DNA of 22,553 nucleotides. It comes from JAGOMW01 sp964596675. GTDB lineage: Bacteria; Patescibacteriota; Gracilibacteria; BD1-5; UBA2023. Position 1 is the first letter of the stretch; every line of letters begins with the position of its first letter. Below, piece after piece: positions 7,344 to 16,787 of the stretch. A program made the translations under genes and the position numbers. The notes beneath the pieces were generated by a model. That model had not been told where the DNA came from. It worked only from the letters and a program-made list of their open reading frames with translations, and searched no databases. Location: positions 1 through 22,553 of the forward strand of contig CAZQUZ010000013.1 in the NCBI GenBank assembly GCA_964596675.1, written 5' to 3'.

Positions 7344-9470
7344 TTAGTGTGTTGTTTTCCAGAGCCAAGAGAAAAATCCAAAAAATCATTTTCATTCAGT
7401 ATTGAGTACGTATTGCTCTTTAATGCTTATTTTCTCTATTACACTTCTCAGGGTGGTAATATCTTGGAAAGTGGCTAGAGTCTTCACTCATTTTAGACTC
7501 CTATCTATATAAAATACATGTAATGGGCTCGAAATCGGTAAGAAAAAAGCTTCCTCATAGATATATTCTCAGATTTGATAGAGGATTTCTTTTGTTTTTT
7601 CAGGTATGTATGATATGCGAAGATTCGCGAAAAGATTGTCTAGGCTTTTACTTTCAATTTTGGCAAAATTAATACCGTTCTTTGCCTCACTCGAGAGAAA
7701 TATTTGACCTATGCGAGAAAATCGCCCATTTGCTTCGAATCCAATAATAAGGAGGTCATAATTTTTCTCTCCCTTTTGGAGCATTGCTCCAAAATCTTTA
7801 CTCGTCATCACAGTAGTTTCTGTTTTTATACCGATTCCCATAAGGGCATTAGCCACTTTGGTCGCGTATGTCTCGAGCGATCCAGGATCACTGAGGTATA
7901 TGAGTTTCAGCGAAAAAGCTTCTCATTTGTTATTATAGTAAAAACGAGGATTAAGAGCTTTTAGGGCATCCCTTTTTTCATTAATAGATTTTTTCCTCTC
8001 TTCTACGAGTGCTGGAGTATTGAGTTTTGTGAGATAGGTTGTATCCAGTATATCCTTCGCATTCTTCATGCTGTCGGTATCTTTATAGTACATCACTGTT
8101 ATACTATCTCGAGTGGTTTTGATTCCAGCAAGAGATTCGAATTCTAGAGTATAGACATTTTCTCCTTCTTTGAGTGTACTATTTTCGAGACTTACTTTGT
8201 ACATGAATCTATCATTTCCAGGTCGAAATTCCTGAAGAGTATATCCGTTTATGATGACACTTTTTACACCTGTTGGTACATTTCCACCGAGAGTGATGCT
8301 GCCGTCAGCCACTTCACTCCATATTATTTTTTCTCGTGCTGGTGTATCAAAATAAATACTTTTCTCATATACGATGCTTGAGCCAGTCAGCATGCCGGTT
8401 TCTTGATCGAGAAGTGCTAGAGATTCTTCGATTTTCTTATATCCCCCACTTCGCATTATATCAGAGAGATTCTTTTCGAGCTTTATTCACTTTGATGTAT
8501 CTCGTGGGAATAGGCTCGATATGGGTGTCTCATTTTTTTCTACACTTCCAGATAGAACTGATTCAGCCTGAAGAAGTATGTTCTTACGTACAGCATTTCA
8601 TATAGTGTCAGTATTTTGGAATAATCCTATATATTCATAGGTAGCATATTCATATGGAACATACCGTGGACCGAGAAGCATCTTGGAATATGGAGCATCA
8701 GGCAGTATAATACTGAGAATATCAGCACTTCGTTCGAGCGCGCTGTCATCAGGAAAGAAGAGAAAATTATATTTATCGAGCCAGCCGATACTATTATTCT
8801 TTTCATTTCTTCCGAGAGTGACTCTATCATATCCATATTGTGTATTTTTCTCATTTTCTATAAAGATGTATGGTCCAGATGTGACGTAGCCATCTTTACC
8901 GAGACGATCAGTTTTGATCCTTTCTATCATATCAGATCGGAGTATCGGCGATGTGAGAAGGTCGAGCATAAGAGAGTTTTTCTCATTGGCTGTGATTTTT
9001 ACAGTATCCCTTTCTTTTGATATGATGCTGACATTTTTTAGAAAGTTCTTCATTTTCTCACTTCCAGGATTCTCTTTCCATGCCTGGTACGTAGCGATGA
9101 TATCTTCTACTTGAATATTTGTATTATCCGACCAATGCCCGGATCATGTGAGTATACATGTCACTTCTGATAGATTACTGAGATCACACGTTCCGAGATC
9201 TCATTCATATATAGCGAGCTCGCTATTGTATCTGATCAGTGAACGGAACAAAAAACTTAAAATAAGATCATGTTGCTTATTTTGCCCATAATTCATAGGA
9301 TTTGGTATCTCAGGACTTTGGCCCACGAGGCCGATATTTATACTTCCACCAGGTACACCTATCACGGTCCCTCCCTCATAAATATATACCCCGATCAGAT
9401 GGAGAAATGTAAATAATCCAAGAATACTAGCAATCCAGATGGCAGGAACACGAAACCGCAGCAGATTCAT
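7344..9470 (-). CDS. Extracellular solute-binding protein, family 5, with an inserted Ig-like domain
   Basis: With TGA as Gly this is one 708-residue protein; at least nine TGAs break it under the standard code. A single hydrophobic segment (about residues 9-32) without a lipobox anchors it. The start of the mature part (GGSINIGLVGQSPEIPNPMNY, then DLILSFLFRSLIRYNSELAIYE) and the block SGHWSDNTNIQVEDIIATYQAWKENP (related to WHDGxPVTAxDVxFT) are typical of DppA/OppA-like peptide or nickel binding proteins. About residues 390-463 look like an Ig-like domain (VIINGYTLQEF... STLKEGENVYTLEFESLAG), then the family-5 second lobe resumes (KLIYLSDPGSLETYATKVANAL). No permease or ATPase genes are adjacent, unlike a normal oligopeptide ABC operon. 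It follows secG by 32 nt. The function may be peptide capture at the cell surface. Confidence 0.9.
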
Positions 9471-9502
9471 GAGAATAAAATAAAGACAAGAACACGCTCC
9501 TA

Positions 9503-9718
9503 CTATGCAATAAAGTATGATATGAGCGCGAGTCCGATGAATACGATAATCAACGCTATCGTAATATTGTGAAGTACTTTTTCTGGTCCTCGACGTTCGA
9601 ATTTACCGAAATCACCAGAACCTGGGATGATAGAAAGTCCGCTCCCTTTCGCCTGAAGCATGGTAATAATAATAACGATGAGCGCGAGGATAATAAGAAG
9701 TGTATGGACGATAGACAT
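9503..9718 (-). CDS. secG: Protein translocase subunit SecG
   Basis: SecG is the small third subunit of the SecYEG channel. The 71 residues show its two membrane helices (about 3-22 and 50-70) and the conserved loop GSGLSIIPGSGDFGKFERRGPEKVLHNIT, where SecG proteins have a Gly-rich stretch and an RG motif before helix two. The length is normal. It ends with TAG, showing that TAG remains a stop. It is the first gene of the minus-strand operon leading to the substrate-binding protein, and has a good promoter. The upstream sequence next to the ATG is U/A-rich and has no SD. Confidence 0.95.
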   Translation of the reverse strand: MSIVHTLLIILALIVIIITMLQAKGSGLSIIPGSGDFGKFERRGPEKVLHNITIALIIVFIGLALISYFIA

Positions 9719-9756
9719 AGATAAATAACAAAAAATAAATACCAGATTTCGCGCTG

Positions 9757-9784
9757 ATTATATAAACAAATAATGTTTTTGCAA
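9757..9784 (-). promoter_or_regulatory. Promoter of the secG operon
   Basis: On the minus strand TTGCAA (9784-9779), a 16-bp spacer and a perfect TATAAT (9762-9757) put the start near 9750, about 32 nt before the secG ATG. Confidence 0.75.
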
Positions 9785-9788
9785 ATTT

Positions 9789-9817
9789 TTGGATTTTTTC
9801 AAAGAATATGGTATGAT
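9789..9817 (+). promoter_or_regulatory. Likely promoter of the pilin array
   Basis: TTGGAT (9789-9794), a 17-bp spacer and TATGAT (9812-9817) predict a start near 9824, 16 nt before ATG 9840. It is divergent from the secG promoter and partly overlaps it. The -35 box is weak. Confidence 0.45.
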
Positions 9818-9839
9818 ACGACTATATATACTATTTCTT

Positions 9840-10268
9840 ATGCGATATATTTTCACTCTCATCTCGATTGCACTGGCTCATATGGTATTTTTTGGATTCG
9901 TCTATGCCGAGAATACGACAGATATTACGAAGCCAACATATAAGATACCTTTAAGCACCTTAGATCCATTTAATTCTTCTGCGAATACAAGTGTATGAAA
10001 AGCTGCGCTCGTGTGAGAAGAGTGAGTAACACAGTTATGAGGATTGCTCTGAAAAATCGCTGATATACTTTTTTTTGCTATACCTATTATTGCAGTGATT
10101 TCTCTTATAATTGCTGGATACTATTATATACTTTCGAGTGGAGATAGTGAAAAAACAAGCCAAGCAAAGACCATTATAAAATGGAATCTTATAGCCATTA
10201 TGGTGGCACTATTATCATATACGATGATCTATCTTATTGCCAAAATGCTCGATGGCACACTTTTCTAA
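9840..10268 (+). CDS. VirB2/TrbC-like (T4SS-type) pilin, array copy 1
   Basis: 142 residues: signal peptide MRYIFTLISIALAHMVFFGFVYA with cleavage before Glu24, a short polar region, then two membrane helices at about 74-97 and 112-134 joined by a small polar loop with the signature YYYILSSGDSEKTSQAK. This helix - SGD/E - KxxKAK - helix layout is that of TrbC/VirB2-like pilins and the related family common in CPR genomes. Several TGA codons between residues 53 and 71 encode Gly. The frame is open back to 9789 (TTG), but ATG 9840 gives a clean signal peptide, lies just downstream of the predicted promoter, and has the U-rich context (TATTTCTT) seen at other starts here. First of four tandem paralogues. 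Confidence 0.85.
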
Positions 10269-10277
10269 TTTTTCTTT

Positions 10278-10619
10278 ATGCAAAATATTCTCTTTGTATT
10301 CATATCGTATTTCTTGTCTATCCAGATGAGTTTTGCAGTGAATGTAGATGCTATTAAGCCACCAGATGGTGTGGTCGGAGAGGGCGGTACTTCTGTGGAT
10401 TTTATCACGAGTGCTATCTCATATGGCATCTGACTAGCAGCAGTACTCGGGGTTATCGGTATCACGTGGTGAGGGATCGAGATGATACTCTCTGTATGAG
10501 AAGATGAGAAACTGAAAAAAGCGAGAAAAACAGTGATTTACTCTATCGTGGGAGTAGTGGTCGCAGGTCTCGCATATGGCGTCGTGAATCTTGTCGGTAA
10601 TTTTCGTTTACCCTTATAA
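10278..10619 (+). CDS. VirB2/TrbC-like pilin, array copy 2
   Basis: 113 residues: signal peptide ending near MSFA-VNVD (about residue 20), then a first membrane helix (about 46-72), the loop SVGEDEKLKKARKT and a second helix (86-106). Six TGA codons encode Gly, so the frame is fragmented under the standard code. It begins 9 nt after copy 1 and ends 8 nt before copy 3. The loop-coding DNA at 10498-10524 is identical to copy 4 (11266-11292), so these two are the closest relatives in the array. The start follows a TTTTTCTTT tract. Confidence 0.85.
10498..10524 (+). repeat. 27-nt exact repeat, copy in pilin 2
   Basis: Identical to 11266-11292 in pilin 4. It encodes the GEDEKLKKA loop between the two membrane helices; the flanking DNA differs. 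Confidence 0.85.
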
Positions 10620-10627
10620 TACAGCAT

Positions 10628-10978
10628 ATGCAAAAACTCTATATTTTTTTTATTCTTTCTCTCATAAATGTGAATCATATTTTTGCTGAAAGGCTCGGTA
10701 TTGGTATTAGTCCTGATAATTCCCTCGCGAATGGGAATGGGGCTTCATGGGAACTGATCGATATACTCGGGTTTATAGAGTGATTGCTTCTCAAAGTGGC
10801 GCTTCCCCTTGTCATCGTAGGCTCCTCTATATATATCGCATATGAGCTCTTTCTCGCACAAGGGAATGAAGAAAAAATGAAACAGGCATGGAAATCGATG
10901 ACCTATGCATTCATCGGAGTTATCGCTATCGCTCTGTGATATGCTATCGTCTCGTATGCTTCACGTCTTGCATTCTAA
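10628..10978 (+). CDS. VirB2/TrbC-like pilin, array copy 3
   Basis: 116 residues: signal peptide with likely cleavage after HIFA (residue 20), a Gly/Asn-rich segment, helix one (about 50-75), the loop LAQGNEEKMKQAWKSM and helix two (about 87-112). It is the most divergent copy: the usual GEDEKLKKA loop is GNEEKMKQA. TGA codons give Gly in FIEGLLL and ALGYAI. It begins 8 nt after copy 2 and ends 10 nt before copy 4, so the array is one transcript. Function by family: subunit of a conjugative-type pilus or related surface filament. Confidence 0.82.
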
Positions 10979-10988
10979 ATTATTTTTT

Positions 10989-11396
10989 ATGAAATATATT
11001 GTATTCATAGTCATCTTTCTTTCCTCCTATAGCATGATGTTCGCTATACCTGAAACTTGTGTTTTTGTTGATGGGCAAAGTGCAACAAATATGCTGACTG
11101 CCTGTGGAGCAGGAACACATGGTATCGATCCGCTCGCTGACTCTGATGGAAAAGAGGGAATAAAAAATCGTATTATCACTATCGCACAAGTTGCCATCAC
11201 ACTCTGAGCACTCTTGGCAGTGGGTGCTATCGTATGGGCGGGTATACAGTATACGTATTCATATGGAGAAGATGAGAAACTGAAAAAAGCGAAATCTACA
11301 GCCCTATTCGCATTGATTGGATTGGTATTAATTATGTGAGCATTCCCATTTGTGGATATATTTATAAATTTTATCTATAGGATTGCCTGAATGTAA
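10989..11396 (+). CDS. VirB2/TrbC-like pilin, array copy 4
   Basis: 135 residues: signal peptide (cleavage after MMFA, about residue 19), an ectodomain with two Cys (PETCVF and TACGAG) able to form a disulfide, helix one (about 66-91), the loop YGEDEKLKKAKS and helix two (about 101-128). It is the only copy with paired cysteines. Three TGA codons encode Gly; the last is the penultimate codon, before Met-TAA. It starts after a TTATTTTTT tract and ends 28 nt before the metalloprotease ATG. Confidence 0.85.
11266..11292 (+). repeat. 27-nt exact repeat, copy in pilin 4
   Basis: Identical to 10498-10524; encodes the shared GEDEKLKKA loop. Confidence 0.85.
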
Positions 11397-11424
11397 AAAA
11401 CAAAAAACAAAAAATATATATTCT

Positions 11425-12117
11425 ATGGTTCGATATAGTATCCTCTTCATCTTCCTTTTCTCATTTTTTGCTTCTCATATGTATGCAGAACAGGGATTTA
11501 TCGTAGAATCTATCGGAAATGCTCGTACTATAGAGTCGCGGAAGAATCTCATAAAAGAAGTCCTCTCGAGTGATGAGATGCAGTTCGGCTATCGGGCACT
11601 CTCTATCGTGCTCGATAGCGGACTCATCGAGCCGCGTGGACAGATGAAGTGAAAGCTAATTCGATTATCACCACATGTATCGAGAGATGCAGAGTTTCTA
11701 AAACTACTCGTCCATGAAGTCGCACACTATATAGATATCTATACACTTATAAAATGATCGAATCTACAGGATAGCTCACTTGCTTTTTATCGTATCAGCT
11801 GGGAGGCTCCGAAGACGAAAAAATGAGAAGAAACGCTTTCGAGTTTTGTCTCAGGATATGCAGCGACGAATCAGTATGAAGATTTTGCTGAGTCATTTAC
11901 TTTTTATATTTTTCATAATAGGATTTTTGCAGATCGTGCACTGAAGAGTGAATCTCTCAGAAAAAAATATCTTTTTTTCCGGAATGAAATATTTCCAGAA
12001 TGAACCTTTGAAGATACAGATTTTAGCATCGGAACGATACCAAGTTATCTCTGGGATACTACGAAAGTGCCAGTTTCTGTAAAGAAATATTTGTATTTCC
12101 TCGCAGATTCTATATAA
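11425..12117 (+). CDS. Secreted zinc metalloprotease (HExxH ... EDFAE)
   Basis: 230 residues with a signal peptide (MVRYSILFIFLFSFFASHMYA, cleavage before Glu22). The zinc motif HEVAH lies at residues 97-101 in LLVHEVAHYIDIY. About 50 residues on, NQYEDFAESFTFYI (EDFAE at 152-156) supplies the expected third ligand Glu; an N-x-x-EDFAE element of this kind is typical of gluzincin-like peptidases distantly related to lethal-factor-type enzymes. Five TGAs encode Gly. The frame is open back to 11383, but ATG 11425 gives the signal peptide and a clean gap from pilin 4. As the last gene of the pilin transcript it could trim pilins or the cell wall for filament passage, or act on a host; the sequence does not decide between these. 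Confidence 0.85.
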
Positions 12118-12161
12118 TAGTCCATATATTGGTCGTTAGATTCCTGTGTTTCCATAGAAAT

Positions 12162-12190
12162 TTGCCGATCAAACCATTAGAGTCTATATA
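12162..12190 (+). promoter_or_regulatory. Possible promoter of the RNase J-like gene
   Basis: TTGCCG (12162-12167), a 17-bp spacer and TATATA (12185-12190). Both boxes are imperfect. They lie in the 141-nt gap between the protease and the paralogue, which also has a weak CCTCA/TGAGG hairpin near 12212-12231. Confidence 0.35.
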
Positions 12191-12258
12191 TACTCGTTTG
12201 TTCGTAACAATCCTCATGATTTTTCTGAGGCCTCTATTTTCTATCTTTTAGCATATTT

Positions 12259-13515
12259 ATGTGAAATATTTTTGGTGATAGTGATGATATCACTTTCGGA
12301 GGTGTCTCTGCGTCTCCACGCGAAAAAATCTCTCCAGTACGTGAAGAACGTAGAGAGGAGAGACCACGCCAGACTCGTCCTATGAGTCCAGCTCGCCCAT
12401 CTGACCGCCCTATGCGACCACGCATGACAGAGCATCGTCCGAAACCTACGGGTCCTGTAGTAGCACCTACAGCAGTATCTCTTTCTGTCAGCCTCACAGA
12501 GCTCGTCTCATCGATGAAACCAACATATTTTCCAGTGGTTTCTCCTGATACTATCAGACTCGTATCACTCTCATCAGCTGCACATAAAGACCCTATGTTT
12601 CTCACCCGTACTGGCGATGTGACTCTTATTTTTGGTACCGGATTCACGACCATCGAAAATGTGGGCACCACCTATCCGAGCTTCCCAGATATGCGTCTCA
12701 TCGATAGTGAGAAAGATCATCTCGCTGGATGGGTGCTCCTCGAGACTGGTTTCGATCTCGTGACATTCCAGATGATACTCGAGATGCTCGGTTTTCCATT
12801 TGTATACGGTTCTCGCGATGTTATCGCATATATTCGCGATAATGTGAAAGATATAGAGTTTCTCGATAAGTGTCGATTTTTCGAGCTTTTTTCACCTGGA
12901 TCTGATGAGAGAAAGATTGCCGAATTTACTCTGAAAAATACGAGTACTGGACTTTCGGTTTCTGTCGGGAATAAGGGATATGTCGATGCAGTACACATGA
13001 TAGACTCGACAGCCATACTCACATCAGCCTACCCAGTCCTCTCGAAAAAGGATGATATTTATATATTTCCATCACTTGATACGACATTCGTCTCTGGTGA
13101 GATACTCGATATTCTCGGTGCAAAAATCCAAAAACAAACCCTCAAATTTACATTCGATACATTTTATGTGGATGCTCAGTCTATAGGAGTCGCTGCAGGA
13201 TACGCTCTCAAAGATCGAGCGGAGCTCTCGACTAATGGTGTGCTCACATTCGTCCTCGAAGAAGATGCTCGTGCACGAGCGATTTTGGGACATATTTTTA
13301 TCGACTCACGAGGTTTTGTCCATGCGCATGAGATGATGAGTGTCCATAAGCAGATACTGAAGTGAATACGCCATATCTATGAAGATGCTATCATCAAAAA
13401 TCCTCGTATAGAACGTGGTGAACTCGTCCAAACACTCCGTCGTGAACTCACGAAATACTGCTATCTCATCACTGGTCGTACACCGGTCGTGATGCCTGTG
13501 ATTATTGAGAGATAA
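12259..13515 (+). CDS. Degenerate RNase J paralogue lacking the metal site and most of the beta-CASP domain
   Basis: 418 residues. After an Arg/Pro-rich, probably disordered N terminus (1-75), the sequence can be laid on the adjacent RNase J: TRTGDVTLIFGTGFTTI against EYEDEMIIVDMGIQF, and HLAGWVLLETGFDLVTFQMILEMLG against GACITHGHIDHIGGVYYMMEQLG. The HxHxDH metal motif is thus replaced by ETGFDL, the motif-1 Asp by Gly, and no counterparts of the motif-3 and motif-C His are present. The beta-CASP region is mostly absent, so the protein is about 200 residues shorter. The C-terminal domain is well kept: GHIFIDSRGFVHAHEM and LTKYCYLITGRTPVVMPVIIE are typical RNase J. TGA at residue 2 and 13363-13365 encode Gly. 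It looks like a non-catalytic partner of RNase J. Confidence 0.82.
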
Positions 13516-13516
13516 T

Positions 13517-13545
13517 TTCTCACTTTAGAGATGAATTTCTATAAT
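13517..13545 (+). promoter_or_regulatory. Possible promoter of RNase J
   Basis: TTCTCA (13517-13522), a 17-bp spacer and a perfect TATAAT (13540-13545) lie right after the paralogue stop, with 27 nt between the predicted start and the RNase J ATG. Confidence 0.4.
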
Positions 13546-13578
13546 ACATCTCATATCTAATACCTAATATATTTTTTT

Positions 13579-15444
13579 ATGCGAAACAAACGATTCCAGA
13601 ATAATACTGGAGCTACTCCAGCAGGAAAAGGTGCGCCTCGTAACTTTTTCGACTCTGGGAAAAAATTCCAGTCCAATCTCCGACCAGGAGACTCATTTAT
13701 CTTCGAAGATTCATTTCGTCCGAAGCGCTCATATCCATTTCTGACGCCGGTCCAGGCACTCCGTAAATTTCTCGGTGAAAAAGAGGAAAAGGTAAAACCT
13801 CTCCAGAAAGAGACACTTCGTGTCATACCATTCGGTGGTATGGAACAAGTCGGTCTGAACTGTATGGGCTTCGAGTATGAGGATGAGATGATCATCGTGG
13901 ATATGGGTATCCAGTTCCCAGATCAGTATCAGCTCGGTATCAACTCTACTATCCCAGATCTCTCATACTGTCGTGGGAAGAAAGTCGTCTGAGCCTGTAT
14001 CACTCATGGACATATCGATCATATCGGATGAGTCTACTATATGATGGAGCAACTCGGACGCAGTACTCCACTCTATGCGACGCCTATGGCGTATGAACTC
14101 ATCAAGCTGAAGCAAGCCGATATGGGTGCCGCTCTCCCGAATCTTCGCGAGTATACACGCTATGAGCCGATACAGATCGGGAAGCACTTTCAGATTACAC
14201 CATTTGTGGTGGATCACTCGATCCCAGATTCTGTAGGTCTCCTCATCGAGACTCCAGTCGGGAGATTCGTCCATACGGGTGACTGGAAATTCGATAAATC
14301 TCCACTCCCGAATCGTCCCTCTACGAACTATGAGTACCTCGAAAATCTCGGAAAACGTGGCGTGCGCGGACTTTTTTCTGACTCGACGAATGCCCATCTC
14401 CTCGGCTCATCTATCTCTGAGTCTGCTGTCGTCCACTCCATGGAGGATATTTTCGAGAAAGCGAGTGGTCGTGTCATCACGGCGACATTTTCATCGATTA
14501 TCGACCGCGTGATGCTCATCATTTCTACTGCAGAAAAATACAATCGTAAAATAGTCCTCCTCGGTCGATCCATGAATAACTATATCGATATCGCGATAAA
14601 GCTCGGGTACGTCCGACCACAGCCAGGGACTATCATCACGATGGAGGAGGCTGCGAAGCTCCCAGATAACCAGGTGACGATATGTTGTACTGGTGCTCAG
14701 GGCGAGCGTTATGCTGCCCTCATGCGTATCGTGACCGGTGAATCTCGTGAAACATCACTCAAGAGCGATGATACTATCATCTTCTCCTCATCTGTCATCC
14801 CAGGCAATGAACGTGCTGTGCAGGGACTTTTCGACCTTATCACACAGCAGGGTCCACGAATACACCACTATAAGGAGTCAGAGATCCACGCAGGATGACA
14901 TGCGAAAGAGGAAGATACCAAAAAAATGATCACTCTCCTGAATCCTGAGTACTATATCCCGATCTATGGATATCCTCATATGCTCCGTGGAAACATGCGA
15001 AATGCATACGACCTCGGATATGCGAAGGATAAAGTCATCATCCAGAAAAATGCGAAAATCCTCGAATTTACCAAAGATGAAGTCCGTATCACGGATGAAT
15101 ATGCTCAGAAAAAGCTTGTTACTATCGATGGTCGCATGGTCGGCTATACAGCAGAGCGTGAGCTCCATGATAGATTCCAGATATCGACGCAGGGAGTCCT
15201 CGTCATCGGTATCGTGAAGAAGTCATCTGGATTCGCGATAAAGTATCAGACTGTCGGTCTCCCAGCTGTAGAGTCTATCGCGACGCTCGAGAAGTCACTC
15301 GATCTCGCTATCACAGAAATACTTCGAGATATCAGTCGATTCAAGGATGCAGAGAGCTTCACGACTCATGTAGAGCGAAAAGCCTGTGATATCTGTCTCC
15401 ATGAGATCGGCAAAGAGCCGAAAGTCGTCGTCGTCGTACAGTAA
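13579..15444 (+). CDS. rnj: Ribonuclease J (metallo-beta-lactamase / beta-CASP)
   Basis: RNase J is a 5'-3' exo- and endoribonuclease for mRNA decay and rRNA maturation. The 621 residues carry an 85-residue basic N-terminal extension, then the full catalytic core: Asp in IIVDMG, THGHIDHIGG (His143, His145, Asp147, His148), His213 in VVDHSIPDS, Asp235 in HTGDWKFD, the beta-CASP SDSTNA block, and motif C His441 in HAGGHA. The usual IHR of beta-CASP motif B reads IDR here (ATFSSIIDRV). The C-terminal domain runs to VVVVQ. TGA encodes Gly at 13990, 14029 (just after HIDHIG) and 14896 (the Gly before motif-C His). It follows the degenerate paralogue by 63 nt and ends at a hairpin terminator. The ATG follows a run of seven T. 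Confidence 0.96.
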
Positions 15445-15476
15445 TCATCGATTATTTGCAATAATAGAGAAAATAT

Positions 15477-15505
15477 GCTACTCTTTACAGGTAGCTATTT
15501 TTTTA
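15477..15505 (+). terminator. Terminator after RNase J
   Basis: Short stem GCTAC/GTAGC (15477-15481 with 15491-15495) followed by TATTTTTTTA. Confidence 0.55.
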
Positions 15506-15522
15506 TTCATAACTATTTTTTT

Positions 15523-16734
15523 ATGAAATCATCATTTTCTGTAGCAATACTGACTACTATACTTATGCCTCTTGCACTTTCTGCAGCAGTACCATCATGA
15601 GTACCGGCTGGTAGTAGTGCTCCTCCGTGAGGATATTTTTCTCAGTATTTTCAGAATCTCGTCACAGCACCTACGTGTACGATGCCAGTCTTAACATGAT
15701 TTTATAATGGTGGTACTGGTTATGCGACTCCAAAATGTCAGTCTTTCGGAGATCTTATGAAGTCCTTTTTTGCTCTCTATCCTGGATCTGCTGGGCAAGT
15801 GGTTACTTGATTTAGTCCGACGACAGGAGCTCCCACATATGGTCCTGGTTCACCATGGATCACGAGTGGTACAAGTGTCTATTATAATGCGGGGAATGTG
15901 GGTATCGGTATGACTTCTCCTACGGCAAAACTAGAAGTGAATGGAAAAATTAAAATGACGTCGCAAACAATTTCAGCAGACTCTAATGATACCGTTGCTA
16001 CTAAAAAGTATGTTGATGACAATGCGTTAACATCCTTAAAAGGATTTTCTTGCCCATTAGGACAATTTATGCTAGGCTTTAGTCCGACTGGAAATCCTAC
16101 CTGTGGTACTCCTGTAACAATAGTCCATTGATCAAAGAAATTTACATTTTCAGCTTTATTTGAAGTTCCTGCAGGTATTTCAAGTCTGAAAGTAACTATG
16201 GTATGATGAGGTGGTGCTTGAGGTGTATGATTTGAAGCGGGTGGACAAATTGGATGAGGTTGAGGATGATGAGGTGGTTATTATAATGAACAGATTGTGA
16301 ACGTGATAGCTGGTAATACTTATCCAATAGTTGTATGAGCATGAGGTATACCAACATCTTCTGAATGTGCAACTGGTTGGGGTGGACGTTCTGGTGCAGG
16401 ATGAAATACTTCAGCTTTTGGTTTGGTTGCAACGGGTGGATGAGGATGAACAGATGCCTGTAGAAATGCACCACGTATTGCATCTCCTGGTGGGGTATGA
16501 TGATGGCCTGGATGAACGAATGGTGCTGTTGGATGAACGAATGGTAATGGTGGAAATTGATGAACTAGTTTATGGTGAACTGCTGGTGTTGGTATGGTTG
16601 GAATCGGTATAGGTGGCAGTGCATCATGATTTGGTGCCGGATGAGGGTGAGCTGGTGAAAGAGATAGAAATAAAGCTCATGCATGAAGTCGTGGTGGTTA
16701 TGGTAGTGCCGGATTTGTTTTAATTGAATGGTAA
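15523..16734 (+). CDS. Secreted glycine-rich adhesin-like protein with 29 UGA glycines
   Basis: 403 residues; ATG preceded by TATTTTTTT. Signal peptide MKSSFSVAILTTILMPLALSAA. Residues about 120-165 hold NVGIGMTSPTAKLEVNGKIKM, the beta-repeat found in phage tail fibres and surface adhesins ahead of intramolecular chaperone domains, followed by ATKKYVDDNALTSL. A beta-sandwich-like strand (KFTFSALFEVPAGISSLKVTMVGGGG) opens a glycine-rich domain (227-403) that ends YGSAGFVLIEW, the usual edge strand of such domains. Twenty-nine codons are TGA, 25 of them from 16081 on, often in runs with GGT/GGA. The standard code would leave almost nothing of the gene. It is probably exported and displayed; host or surface attachment is the natural guess, but the ligand is unknown. 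Confidence 0.88.
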
Positions 16735-16742
16735 GTTTATAT

Positions 16743-16782
16743 AAAAATCCTCTCGAATATGAGAGGATTTTTATTTATCTTT
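16743..16782 (+). terminator. Terminator of the glycine-rich protein gene
   Basis: Perfect 12-bp stem (16743-16754 with 16761-16772), 6-nt loop, then TTATTTATCTTT-type tail. Confidence 0.9.
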
Positions 16783-16787
16783 CGATA

